Below are positions 53,481-62,163 of a DNA stretch of 63,343 nucleotides, in pieces. The stretch's first letter is position 1; each line of letters starts with the position of its first letter. The notes under the pieces were generated by a model. It searched no databases, was not told the origin of the DNA, and saw only the letters and a program-made list of their open reading frames with translations. Position numbers and translations under genes: made by a program. The DNA is from Verrucomicrobiota bacterium (GTDB taxonomy: Bacteria; Verrucomicrobiota; Kiritimatiellia; SS1-B-03-39; UBA6053): assembly GCA_020831635.1 (NCBI GenBank), contig JAFIGC010000014.1:1-63343 (forward strand), written 5' to 3'.

Positions 53481-54104
53481 ATGCTGGCGTTGTCGGACGA
53501 CATTTGGTTGAGTATTGATCACAATGATTCGGAGGCGCTGCGGGAGGGGGTGGCGTTCAAAGAGGAATACAATCAGCGCATGACCGCCTTTGACCGTCTG
53601 TCCAAGGAGATTTCCGAGCTGGTGCAGCAGTATACCCAAGTTCGTTTGGAGGTACCGGAGTCGGAGGAAGAGGAGGAGGAAAGCGAACAAGAACGCAACG
53701 CGCGGGTGGTGCGGGAACTGAACAGGGAGGAGGCCCACCGACTGGACGAGGATTTCACCTTCAAACGCCCCTGCGGATATGCCTTGCAAGAAAAAGCATT
53801 CAACGGACTGACCACCTGGCGGCGGTTGTTTGACCATGTTTGCCGTCAGCTTCACGAGCGGGATGCCGACTTGTTCAAACGGCTTCCCGACCTCCCCGCC
53901 TTCAAAACCCGCCGCGGCAATCCGTTTTTCGCTCGCGATCCCAAGGCACTTCGCGTGGATTCGGAAGTGGTTCCCGGCATCCACGCCGAAATCAATCTTT
54001 CCGCCAAAGGCCTCTGCAATGTGATCCGCCTCCTCCTTGAAACCTACAAAATCCCGGAATCGGAAATGACCGTCTATCTGCGTGAAGACCGGGATGCGGT
54101 GTGA
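53481..54104 (+). CDS. Conserved protein of unknown function; 5' end cut by an in-frame amber codon
   Basis: 207 residues from ATG 53481. Upstream and in frame, ATG 53427 reads MTTIIRDILNDLERTR, then TAG (53475-53477), then N and this start. The duplicate at 55339 has GAA (Glu) at that position, so the original gene began at 53427 and TAG is a nonsense mutation, possibly bypassed by restart. The protein has an acidic Glu-rich hinge (about 60-75) and a C-terminal domain beginning DEDFTFKRPCGYALQEKAF and ending VYLREDRDAV, which I have no name for. It overlaps the next gene by 4 bases. Confidence 0.7.
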   Translation: MLALSDDIWLSIDHNDSEALREGVAFKEEYNQRMTAFDRLSKEISELVQQYTQVRLEVPESEEEEEESEQERNARVVRELNREEAHRLDEDFTFKRPCGYALQEKAFNGLTTWRRLFDHVCRQLHERDADLFKRLPDLPAFKTRRGNPFFARDPKALRVDSEVVPGIHAEINLSAKGLCNVIRLLLETYKIPESEMTVYLREDRDAV

Positions 54105-54334
54105 ATACAATGTACCAACCCTCCCGCATCCTCATCTATGGCCTGCTGAACCCGCTGAATGCGGAGCTGTTTTACGTGGGGCAGACTCGGAAGCGGCGGG
54201 AGTTTTGGTTGCTGGAGCAAGCCGCCCAACATCCCGATACCAAAATCCAATCCCAAGCGCGTGCTATCGTAAATCTGATTGGATCCATGAGTCACTTGGA
54301 GTTCCGGGAATTGCTGAAGGAGTCAAATGGGTGA
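54101..54334 (+). CDS. Small GIY-YIG-like protein
   Basis: 77 residues, starting at GTG 54101 within the previous stop (ATG 54110 is an alternative). ILIYGLLNPLNAELFYVGQT has the spacing of GIY-YIG nuclease cores (YGL about ten residues before YVG), followed by basic RKRREF. The remainder of a GIY-YIG domain, including its Glu/Asn, is not evident, so it may be a truncated or non-catalytic version. Overlaps the DUF3800 gene by 8 bases. Confidence 0.6.
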   Translation: MNTMYQPSRILIYGLLNPLNAELFYVGQTRKRREFWLLEQAAQHPDTKIQSQARAIVNLIGSMSHLEFRELLKESNG

Positions 54335-55172
54335 CGTGATTCACAGCTATGTCGATGAAGCCGGTGATCCGATCCTGTTTGGTCGAAAACGGGGAAGCGG
54401 GCCTATCGTTGGGACCGAGGGTTGCTCGAATTTCTTTTTCATGGGCAAATTGGAAGTGGATGACCCGGAGCTGCTTTCATCGAAACTGTCCACCCTGCGA
54501 CTTGAGCTGATCGCGGATCCGTATTTCGCGGGGGTTGAATCCTTCAAACCCGAGCGGAAACGCACGGCCCACGGCTTCCATGCCAACAACGACCTACCCG
54601 AGGTTCGGTATCTGGTGTTTAAGTTGCTGCGGGAAATGGGCGCGGCCGTTAGGTTTCACGCCGTGATCGCGGACAAGACAATACTCGCGCGAGAGGAAAT
54701 GAAACGGCGTGAGGTGGATCCGAAGGCCCGGTATCAGGAGAATTCCCTCTATGACGTTCTGATTCGGGAGCTTTACGGAAAATTTCATCGTCTGGCGGAT
54801 GAATACCACATCTGGGTTGCACGGCGGGGCAAGAGTGACCGCAACAAGGCCCTGAAGGAGGCCATTGAACACGCCGAGCGTGATTTTGAAGCAAGATTCG
54901 GCTTCAGCCGAAACGCCGAGTGGCACATTAACGTCTCCGATCCCAATGCCACCGTCTGTCTCCAAGCTGTGGATTATTTTCTCTGGGCCCTGCAGCGGTT
55001 CTACGAGCGCAAGGAGGCCCGCTTTCTGGACATGATGTGGCCCCAAATCGGAGAAATCCATGATCTTCACCATGGAAATGCGGGTGGTGTGTTCTTTAAA
55101 GGCCAGGACAGACCCACCCTCGAAAGCGCTTTCCCCCGAAAGTATGAAGACAAAAAAAAGCCACGGATATAG
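54327..55172 (+). CDS. DUF3800 protein
   Basis: 281 residues. N-terminal SYVDEAGDP (residues 7-15) is the hallmark first strand of DUF3800. FHANNDLPEVRYLVFKLL, FHAVIADKTIL, LYDVLIRELYGKFH and the C-terminal NATVCLQAVDYFLWALQRFY complete the domain. DUF3800 has been linked to RNase H-like folds, which I cannot confirm here. It is the second DUF3800 in the region, distinct in sequence from the fused one at 50746. Last gene of the overlapping run. Confidence 0.87.
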   Translation: MGDVIHSYVDEAGDPILFGRKRGSGPIVGTEGCSNFFFMGKLEVDDPELLSSKLSTLRLELIADPYFAGVESFKPERKRTAHGFHANNDLPEVRYLVFKLLREMGAAVRFHAVIADKTILAREEMKRREVDPKARYQENSLYDVLIRELYGKFHRLADEYHIWVARRGKSDRNKALKEAIEHAERDFEARFGFSRNAEWHINVSDPNATVCLQAVDYFLWALQRFYERKEARFLDMMWPQIGEIHDLHHGNAGGVFFKGQDRPTLESAFPRKYEDKKKPRI

Positions 55173-55338
55173 GAGCCCGAGGGGCACTCACGGCACGAGG
55201 CCGAATTTCATCCGCAGCGATATAGGGAATATGCTTGTAAAACCTTGGATAATCAAGACATTTTTCGATTTTTCTGAAACGAATTCAGCCAGAAGCTTTT
55301 CATCATATATTATTGAGATATAAAGGAGTATTTTCATC

Positions 55339-55461
55339 ATGACCACCATTATCCGCGAAATCTTAACTGATCTCGAACGCACCCGCGAAAACATGCTGGC
55401 GTTGTCGGGTGACGTCTGGCTGAGTATTGATCACAATGTTTCAAGGGAGAACCGCTTATGA
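55339..55461 (+). pseudogene. Truncated duplicate of the gene at 53427/53481
   Basis: 40 residues. MTTIIREILTDLERTRENML followed by ALSGDVWLSIDHN repeats the N-terminus of the gene at 53427 with few substitutions and without the amber codon. After ...IDHN it diverges and stops, overlapping the RhuM start by 4 bases. AAAGGAGTATTTTCATC gives it a good ribosome site. Similarity is restricted to the coding part; the sequence upstream of the two copies is unrelated. Confidence 0.75.
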
Positions 55462-55829
55462 ATGACCCCAACCAATTTCTCCTCTACACCGCGGCGGACG
55501 GGGCGGTGAAGGTGGAGGTGGAGGTGGTGCTCCGTGATGAGTCCGTCTGGCTTACCCAGAAGGCCTTGGCGGAGCTGTTTGGCGTGAAGGTGCCGGCCAT
55601 CAACAAGCATCTCAAAAACATTTTTGAGTCGGGTGAGTTGTCCCGTGCGGCAACTGTTTCCAAAATGGAAATAGTTCGGAATGAGGGCGTACGAGAGGTC
55701 TCCCGCGAGATGGAGTTCTACAACCTGGATGCCATTATTGCGGTGGGCTATCGGGTGAACAGCTTCCAGGCCACGCGGTTCCGCATCTGGGCCACCAAGA
55801 CGTTGCGGGAGTTTATTCATTCCCAATGA
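55458..55829 (+). pseudogene. N-terminal fragment of a RhuM-family gene
   Basis: 123 residues. FLLYTAADGAVKVEV, SVWLTQKALAELFGVKVPAI, KHLKNIFESGELS and YNLDAIIAVGYRVNSFQATR with FRIWATKTLREFI match RhuM-family proteins. Those usually continue for another ~200 residues. Here a stop follows at IHSQ. It could still make a small DNA-binding protein. It closes the accessory island; 55830-56457 beyond it holds only repeats and palindromes. Confidence 0.8.
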
Positions 55830-56048
55830 AGCTTGGGTTATCGTGCGGCCCTTCGGGACGCTCAAATTCCCCATATTTTTCCCGGGGTGTTGAGGGGCTC
55901 GCAGAACTCGCCCCCACACACCCCGGGCTACGACCGTTTGCTCCTCCGGAGCGGGGTCTACTGAAAATGCCCCGGCGGGGCAGACGGCCGTAGCTCGACC
56001 CCGCTCGAAAAGCCTTTCAAAGTGAGAAAGTACAGTCGTAACCATAAT

Positions 56049-56135
56049 CGACAAAGCTTGAGACAAAGTTCAGGACAAAGCAAGGTCATCCCCCTTCGCC
56101 CCGCCAATACGGCGATTGGCGCTCCTGTCCCCGTG
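56049..56135 (+). repeat. Dispersed repeat family C, copy 2
   Basis: GACAAAGCTTGAGACAAAG, TCCCCCTTCGCCCC, a small hairpin and GGCGCTCCTGTCCCC in the same order as at 22850-22943. It lies in the 628-base gap 55830-56457. The first part of that gap (55860-56020) contains further GC-rich palindromes such as CTCCTCCGGAG and CCCGGGGTGTTG facing CACACCCCGGG. Confidence 0.65.
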
Positions 56136-56202
56136 GCCCCGCAAAAACCATGCACCACACTAACTTTAACTGGGTATCCCGAGCGGGGGCTCGGGTGTAA
56201 CT

Positions 56203-56383
56203 GGGAAAAGCCTTCGGCCACTTTCGCTACAACCCTTCAGGCTTGTGGGAGACCGGGCGCTTCAGCTTGCGTCGGATTTTGCGATTTCGGGGGGCTAACG
56301 CATCTTCTGATGGTGACGTCCCCCCGAAAGCGCAAAAGGCGGCGTGAGATCAAGCGTCCGGTCTCCCCCGAAGGCTTTTCCCC
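56203..56383. repeat. Long interrupted inverted repeat
   Basis: Left arm 56203-56295 and right arm 56318-56383 pair through GGGAAAAGCCTTCGG, GGAGACCGGrCGCTT and TTTTGCGnTTTCGGGGGG; the left arm has an extra ~28 bases between the first two blocks. Short central loop. Suggests a mobile palindromic element or a structured transcript; no open frame is evident. Confidence 0.6.
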
Positions 56384-56457
56384 TTTTCAGGATCTACAAC
56401 CACTCTTTCGCCCTTCTCAACAGCGAATCCACACGCAAATAACCTTATATAACCACT

Positions 56458-57693
56458 TCATTCCTCTTGGGCCAAGGACTCCAACACCGCCGCCCGGCGG
56501 TTGTAGAGATTGTGGTGTCCAAGCCACAGTTCCAACAGCTTCCGCGTCGGAACCCACATGTAATTGCCCCGCTCTTCTTCGGGAACTTCATGGGCGGCAC
56601 GGACCAGATCCTCGACAGGTAGCACGCCTTGCTCCGCATCAAACACCGGGGTGACTTCATCCGGCCAGGGTATGGTTTGAAACCGTCCGGCTTCGTTTTG
56701 ACGCAGCGCGAACCACTTGCTCCCCAACAATTCCTCGGGGGCGCGGGGGTGAATGAGGTATCCGCTCTCCCTCGAGACTTTGTTCAATGTCACCGGTCCC
56801 TCGTCGGGGGGCGGACCCGCCGGCACCCGCAGAGTGATGGCGGCGTCCATGAAATGGGCGATATAATCCCACACTTCGGTGACCCGGGTGAAGTTGTGAT
56901 CTTTTTCCAACCGGGCTCCGTGGTTGGGATACAGGAAATAGTCCATGTAATATCCATGGTCCACCCCGTAAATAACCATCTGATGCGCCAGCCAGTCGGT
57001 TTCACGGTTGTAGTTCAGCAAGGCGGGACGCACATGGCGGTACCAAGTGCCGTCCCATTCGCGCAAGCCCTGAATATTCAGGTGCATCACGCTTTCCGAG
57101 GCGTCCGCATTTTCGCCAACCTTGGACCAATTGGCCATGGGCCAGGTGGGGGTTTCCCCGTGGTAGGAAATCGAGGCGATCACCCGCTCCGGAAACCACC
57201 AGGTGGTCCGAAAGGGAAAACGCCCTCTTGAGGATTTGCCCAGGGTGATCCAGGGTGCCTGATGAAAATCGTCGATCCCGGTTTCTTTGGCGGCAAGCTC
57301 CATGACGATCTCAAAACTCCGGTCCGCCAATTCCGGCGGGTCGCGGCTTTCAATGGCGCTGCCCGCAAAATGTTTCAAATACAGAATGGCCATCCCCTGC
57401 CGCGCGGCCATTTCGCGGACGGTGCGATGTTCGCCGATCAAGACGGAATCGGTATTGTTGGCGATGAGCATCACCGCGCGAATGCGTTCCGCATCCGGCG
57501 GGACCCAGAGCAAAATGTCCGGCGCATTGCTTTGCAAAGAGCGCAGCGACCGCGCGTCCCCCCAAAGTTCACCGATTTCTTCCGGCAGCTTCAACTGCAA
57601 GGGCCAATTTTCAAGGTTTTCAGCGGGTTGCGCCATCAGGGTTGGCATCAGTAAAAGACCAAAGATCAAGAGAAGGAATTTCATGTTTTTCAT
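56458..57693 (-). CDS. Secreted alpha/beta-hydrolase-like protein
   Basis: 411 residues with a signal peptide (KFLLLIFGLLLMPTLMAQ). The fold shows alpha/beta-hydrolase features: RAVMLIANNTDS early strand, WITLGKSSRGRFPFRTTWWFPE as nucleophile elbow region with Ser in GKSSRG, VIASISYHG as next strand, then a long C-terminal part containing YGVDHGYYMDYF with a candidate His. The classical GxSxG is not exact, so activity is uncertain. Downstream of, and 5 bases from, the heparinase-like gene, suggesting joint action on a polysaccharide. Confidence 0.68.
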   Translation of the reverse strand: MKNMKFLLLIFGLLLMPTLMAQPAENLENWPLQLKLPEEIGELWGDARSLRSLQSNAPDILLWVPPDAERIRAVMLIANNTDSVLIGEHRTVREMAARQGMAILYLKHFAGSAIESRDPPELADRSFEIVMELAAKETGIDDFHQAPWITLGKSSRGRFPFRTTWWFPERVIASISYHGETPTWPMANWSKVGENADASESVMHLNIQGLREWDGTWYRHVRPALLNYNRETDWLAHQMVIYGVDHGYYMDYFLYPNHGARLEKDHNFTRVTEVWDYIAHFMDAAITLRVPAGPPPDEGPVTLNKVSRESGYLIHPRAPEELLGSKWFALRQNEAGRFQTIPWPDEVTPVFDAEQGVLPVEDLVRAAHEVPEEERGNYMWVPTRKLLELWLGHHNLYNRRAAVLESLAQEE

Positions 57694-57698
57694 GGGGG

Positions 57699-60179
57699 TT
57701 ACCGTTCACGGGTTTCGTATTCTAAAAAGCCATCCGCGATCTGTGCGCGGGTCAGACGGCCATTGTGGTAATAGCGGGTTTCGTCCCCCGCAGGCGCGGG
57801 CAGACGGATGTGTTGAACATCGCCGAACACTTGTACCGATTCTTCGTCCACGCGAACCAGGGCATGATCGCGGAACTGGACTTCGGTTTGGGTTTCGGGA
57901 TCGTTGACGACAATCTTGCTGCCATCGTCGATGTATTGGACCAGGGCCAAATCCCGTACCGGTTGATCCGGTCCGCCAATGCCCACCACCAGATGTTGCT
58001 CATCCTCTACCACCCGGCGAAATCCGCTGATGCGTCCCCCTCCCCCTTCAAAAGGTTCGTGCAGGGCCGCGAAAACGGCGGCGGGGACGCGCCGTTGCAC
58101 CAGCACGCTGGTGCCGCCGACTTCATGGTGCTGCGGATGTTCCTCCATCGATGGCGTCTCCTCCGGGTCGAATGTCAACGGCGTGTCCCCCACCGCGACG
58201 CCCGTCTCCGCCTCACCCAGCATCCGGAGATCGACCCCGATTTCACGCGCGAACCATTCGGGAGCGAGCATGCGATTTTCCTCTGGAACCGGGGAGCGCT
58301 GCACCACCCGGAGATGCCAACCCTCATCCGTTTCCCGAACCCGCATGTCGCCAAACACATCCAGAATTTCCTGGGGACCGGGCAGCAGACGATGCCGGGT
58401 GGCGTTTTCGGCCTCGGCATTCGTTGCCCCCCATTCGCCGGTGAGACGACGGGGCTCCGACCAAGTTCCCTCTTCCAACTCCGCGAGACCCAGGGGATGC
58501 ACCGTCCAGCGGAAGGTGCGGTCGTTTTCCTGGCGATCCCGCAAATGATACAGATCCAGCAAATAGTCGTCGGTCAGAAACAAGAAACGCGTGGCATCGA
58601 TGTCCGGGTAAAGCTCCGGGGAATGCATGGCCATGAATTTCAGTTCGGACTGCAAATTGGAACGCACCGTGGTCATGCGGGTGAACCCGGGTTCGTGTCC
58701 GTCCACCTTCACCCCGCCATGACTGAGAATACTGCGGGTCCAGCTTTGCGCGTAGCCGCCAATTTGGCGGTTAAGGTAGATAGGACGGTTGAAGGCATAA
58801 AAGCCGGTGATGGCAAAATTATCGAACACATCGTGCGCATAGGGCGTGGCCAAACGGACGCCCAGGGCGGGCGCGGCGGACATCCAATGGTCCGGGGACT
58901 CATCGGCCCGCAACATCACCAGCCCCCGGGCTTCGGCAATGCGCGAGGGCGCCCGCGGGGGACGGGTATCATCGGGATGAATGGGATCGATTCCAAAATA
59001 CAGGGTGGGTTGATAGGCCTCCTGTCCCGGCGCCCGCATTTGGGCGAGAAAATAATCGAAACCCGCATCCGGCCAGCGCCGGTGGGCCACCTCAAACCAA
59101 AGGGGAATGTTCCATTTGGGGGTAAAGCCGGAGTAACCGTCCCACTGGGGATGGTGGCCGCGAATTTCGCCGCCCCAGGCACCGGCGGCGGTCCAGCGGG
59201 CCAGGGTCCCCTCCCCGTTCGGCAAATATCCGGGAATCACCGCATCTTGAAAGGCGCGCAAATTTTGCTTGTCGCGGGCGGGGCCCCGCAAATCCCCGGA
59301 GGTCATCCGAGGAAGGTGGGGCTGATCGGTGTGCAGGTCCACAAAAGGATACGCGAGATCCAGATTGGTGGCCACGTGTCCGCGCAGAGTGGCGCCGCGC
59401 CGACCCTGGTAGTCAAAACCCAGTTCGCCCAGCCCCAGGTTATCCAGCGCGAGGGCGTACAACAGTTTTTCGCCGACCAAGGCGTGTTGCTTGCCGACTT
59501 CCTCCCCGTAAAATCCCCAGTCGGTCAGATAGTCGTCAAAATACCAACGCCAGGAGCCGTAGTGGTCCCAGACCCGGCGGATGAGATCTTCCTCCCCCAG
59601 GGCCGCCGCCATCAGGTTGGCGCTGAGTACCCGGGGGAAGGTGATGTTGGGCAGCCAGTTGTTGATGCGGTGATAGTGGGCGTGATAGCGGGAATAGTTC
59701 CGCTCGTCGTTAAACACCTCGCCATCAAAAATGGAATTGCGGAACACGGCGTGATCGATGTAGGTGCGGAAAAAATCCTCCACCTCCTCCCGTTCTTCGT
59801 CGCTGAGTTCATCATAGAGCAAATCGTAGCGCAAAACCGTGAGCCATTGCGCGGCTCCACGGGGAACCGCGGAACGGGTCACTTGCAACAGGCGCGCCTT
59901 TTGGGCGTCGCGCGCGCTTTCATCTTCCAGAACCGCCCAGCGCCAAAGAGCCAGCAGATGTGTCTCCTGGCTTTCAGGGTTTGCGAGGGTCCGTTCCACC
60001 CGTTCCGCATATTCCCCTCCCGCCTCCACGTCCGCGCGCATGCGGTCAATATCGGACTGCGTCCACAACAGAAATGGCCGCTGGATTTCCGCGTTTCCAT
60101 GAAAAGAAAAACCAAATCCGATGAGCAACCAGAGGAACGTGCGAAAAAAGAGGCAGGGATAAAAATGCGGATAATTCAT
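57699..60179 (-). CDS. Secreted heparinase II/III-like (polysaccharide lyase-type) protein
   Basis: 826 residues with a signal peptide (FLWLLIGFGFSFHGNA). The N-terminal half is an (alpha/alpha) toroid-like helical region, including NDERNYSRYHAHYHRINNW, TDWGFYGEEVGKQHALVGEK and WDGYSGFTPKWNIPLWFEVA. The second half is beta-rich (DVFDNFAITGFYAFNRPIYL, FRWTVHPLGLAELEEGTW), the layout of heparinase II/III and alginate-lyase-like enzymes. Tyr/His/Arg-rich segments in the toroid could supply the active site. ATG 60179 starts at the signal peptide. Probably degrades an acidic polysaccharide in the periplasm or outside. Confidence 0.68.
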   Translation of the reverse strand: MNYPHFYPCLFFRTFLWLLIGFGFSFHGNAEIQRPFLLWTQSDIDRMRADVEAGGEYAERVERTLANPESQETHLLALWRWAVLEDESARDAQKARLLQVTRSAVPRGAAQWLTVLRYDLLYDELSDEEREEVEDFFRTYIDHAVFRNSIFDGEVFNDERNYSRYHAHYHRINNWLPNITFPRVLSANLMAAALGEEDLIRRVWDHYGSWRWYFDDYLTDWGFYGEEVGKQHALVGEKLLYALALDNLGLGELGFDYQGRRGATLRGHVATNLDLAYPFVDLHTDQPHLPRMTSGDLRGPARDKQNLRAFQDAVIPGYLPNGEGTLARWTAAGAWGGEIRGHHPQWDGYSGFTPKWNIPLWFEVAHRRWPDAGFDYFLAQMRAPGQEAYQPTLYFGIDPIHPDDTRPPRAPSRIAEARGLVMLRADESPDHWMSAAPALGVRLATPYAHDVFDNFAITGFYAFNRPIYLNRQIGGYAQSWTRSILSHGGVKVDGHEPGFTRMTTVRSNLQSELKFMAMHSPELYPDIDATRFLFLTDDYLLDLYHLRDRQENDRTFRWTVHPLGLAELEEGTWSEPRRLTGEWGATNAEAENATRHRLLPGPQEILDVFGDMRVRETDEGWHLRVVQRSPVPEENRMLAPEWFAREIGVDLRMLGEAETGVAVGDTPLTFDPEETPSMEEHPQHHEVGGTSVLVQRRVPAAVFAALHEPFEGGGGRISGFRRVVEDEQHLVVGIGGPDQPVRDLALVQYIDDGSKIVVNDPETQTEVQFRDHALVRVDEESVQVFGDVQHIRLPAPAGDETRYYHNGRLTRAQIADGFLEYETRER

Positions 60180-60243
60180 AGTGATGCCATGTATTAACAC
60201 CAATTCACATTGAGATCAATGCAAAGGCAACATATTCCGCTCC

Positions 60244-62163
60244 TCAGTCCTTCATGGCAAGGACGTGATGGAACTGTTGCTCAAACAGGGTGCTGTAGAG
60301 TCCTTCGCGGGAGATCAGCTCCTCATGGCGTCCGCGGTCCACGATCCGTCCGGCATCCATGACCAAAATTTGATCGGCGCTGAGAATGGTGGACAGGCGG
60401 TGTGCAATCACCAACGACGTACGCCCTCTCAACAAAGTCTCCAGCGCACCCTGAATGAGATACTCACTGGTGGCGTCCAAATTGCTGGTGGCCTCGTCGA
60501 GAATCAGTATCGCCGGATTTTTTAACAAAGCCCTGGCGATGGAGACCCGTTGTTTTTCACCGCCGGACAGGCGAAAGCCCCGCTCACCCACCAAGGTGTC
60601 GTATCCCTCCGGTAGCCCCTCGATAAACTCATGGATATTCGCGGCCCGACATGCCTCGATCATTTGGGTTTCATCGGCATCCGGCCGCGCATACAGCAAA
60701 TTGGTGCGCAGGGTGTCATGAAACAGAAACGTTTCCTGCGTGACCATGCCGATGTGCCGCCGCAATTCCTCTTGGTCCAGCTCCCGCAGATCCATGCCGT
60801 CCAAAGTGATTCGTCCCTTCACCGGATCGTAAAAGCGAGGCAGCATGTAGGTGATCGTGCTTTTTCCCGCTCCGCTGAGTCCAACCAGGGCGACGCGTTG
60901 ACCAGGGGCGATTTCAAAACTGACATCCGACAATGCCGGGCGGGGTGTCGGAGACTCCGCCGCATCCGTCTCCGACAGTTCCCGACCGATGGGGGCCACG
61001 GTCGGGTACACGAAACTGACCTTGTCAAACACCACATGTCCCCGGGTGGATTGCAGGGGTTTGGTTTTCGGAGGATTCCGTACGTCCGGCACCATGTCCA
61101 AATATTCAAAAATCCGGTCGAAAACCGCGAAAGATCCTTGAATATCCACATACACGGTCGCCAATTGCATGAGCGGACGGTATAAAAGGGTCAGCAACGC
61201 CGCAAAGGCGATCAATTGACCCACCGAAAGCGCCTCGCGCATCACCTGCATGCCGCCGTACCAGAAAATCAGGGCCGGCCCCAGGGCGCTGAAGACACTG
61301 AGGATGACGAACAACCAGCGTCCCACCACCGTTTGCCGCACGTGCAGGTCCCGCACTTCGCCGCTGTGTCGGGAGAAAATTTTCGCATCCGCTTCCCGTT
61401 GGCCGAAAATATGCATCAGCATCGCCCCGGCCATATGCAGTCTTTCGCCCATGAAGCCCAACAAGGCCGCATGGCGGTCCTGGGTTTCCGCGGAAAGCCG
61501 GCGGCGAATCCTGCCCACGACTTTCGAGGGAATATAAAACGCGGGCACCACCACCACCGCCAAGAGCGTTAACCGCCAATTCATGGACAACAGGGCAATC
61601 GAGGTGGCGATCAGCGTGGCGATGTTGCTGAGAATGGAGACGAACGTACCCGTGGCCACGCCCTGGACGGCGCTGACATCATTGTTGATGCGCGAGATGA
61701 TTTCCCCGGAGCGATTGGTCATGAAAAAATTCAGGGACATGCGTTGCAAATGGCGGTACAACTGTTGCCGAATATCGTACATGATCCCCTGCCCCACCCG
61801 CGCGGTCAAAGCCTGTTGCAGCACCCCGATCAGCCCCGAGACCACCGCAAGTCCCACCATGGCCCCGGCCAAAGCCACCAAAAGCCCCTCGCGCTTTTCG
61901 GGAATGGCCACGTCCACGATACCGGCCACACAAAACGGTGGCAAAACCGAAAGCCCCGCCGAAAGAATGATGCAAACCACCACCACCAGCCATTTGCCCC
62001 AATACGGTTTGAAATAGCCGGAAATTCGGCGGAATGAGGCGCGGTTGATCCTTTGGCCTTTTACGAGTTCCTCCTTGCCAAAGGCACGGTGCAAACCAAA
62101 AGTGCGGGGAATGCCCCCCACCGTACTCATGGGACCACGCATCCCGCCACCGCCCATCCTCAT
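60244..62163 (-). CDS. ABC exporter (permease fused to ATPase)
   Basis: 639 residues, MsbA/LmrA-type half-transporter. Six-helix membrane domain (about 50-340) followed by an ATPase with Walker A LVGLSGAGKST (about 425-435), Q-loop MVTQETFLFHDTLRTNL, signature RLSGGEKQRVSIARAL, Walker B LILDEATSNLD and switch VIAHRLST. Start overlaps the MarR stop by 4 bases. Regulation by the MarR repressor is expected. Drug, lipid or peptide export are all possible. Confidence 0.93.
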   Translation of the reverse strand: MRMGGGGMRGPMSTVGGIPRTFGLHRAFGKEELVKGQRINRASFRRISGYFKPYWGKWLVVVVCIILSAGLSVLPPFCVAGIVDVAIPEKREGLLVALAGAMVGLAVVSGLIGVLQQALTARVGQGIMYDIRQQLYRHLQRMSLNFFMTNRSGEIISRINNDVSAVQGVATGTFVSILSNIATLIATSIALLSMNWRLTLLAVVVVPAFYIPSKVVGRIRRRLSAETQDRHAALLGFMGERLHMAGAMLMHIFGQREADAKIFSRHSGEVRDLHVRQTVVGRWLFVILSVFSALGPALIFWYGGMQVMREALSVGQLIAFAALLTLLYRPLMQLATVYVDIQGSFAVFDRIFEYLDMVPDVRNPPKTKPLQSTRGHVVFDKVSFVYPTVAPIGRELSETDAAESPTPRPALSDVSFEIAPGQRVALVGLSGAGKSTITYMLPRFYDPVKGRITLDGMDLRELDQEELRRHIGMVTQETFLFHDTLRTNLLYARPDADETQMIEACRAANIHEFIEGLPEGYDTLVGERGFRLSGGEKQRVSIARALLKNPAILILDEATSNLDATSEYLIQGALETLLRGRTSLVIAHRLSTILSADQILVMDAGRIVDRGRHEELISREGLYSTLFEQQFHHVLAMKD

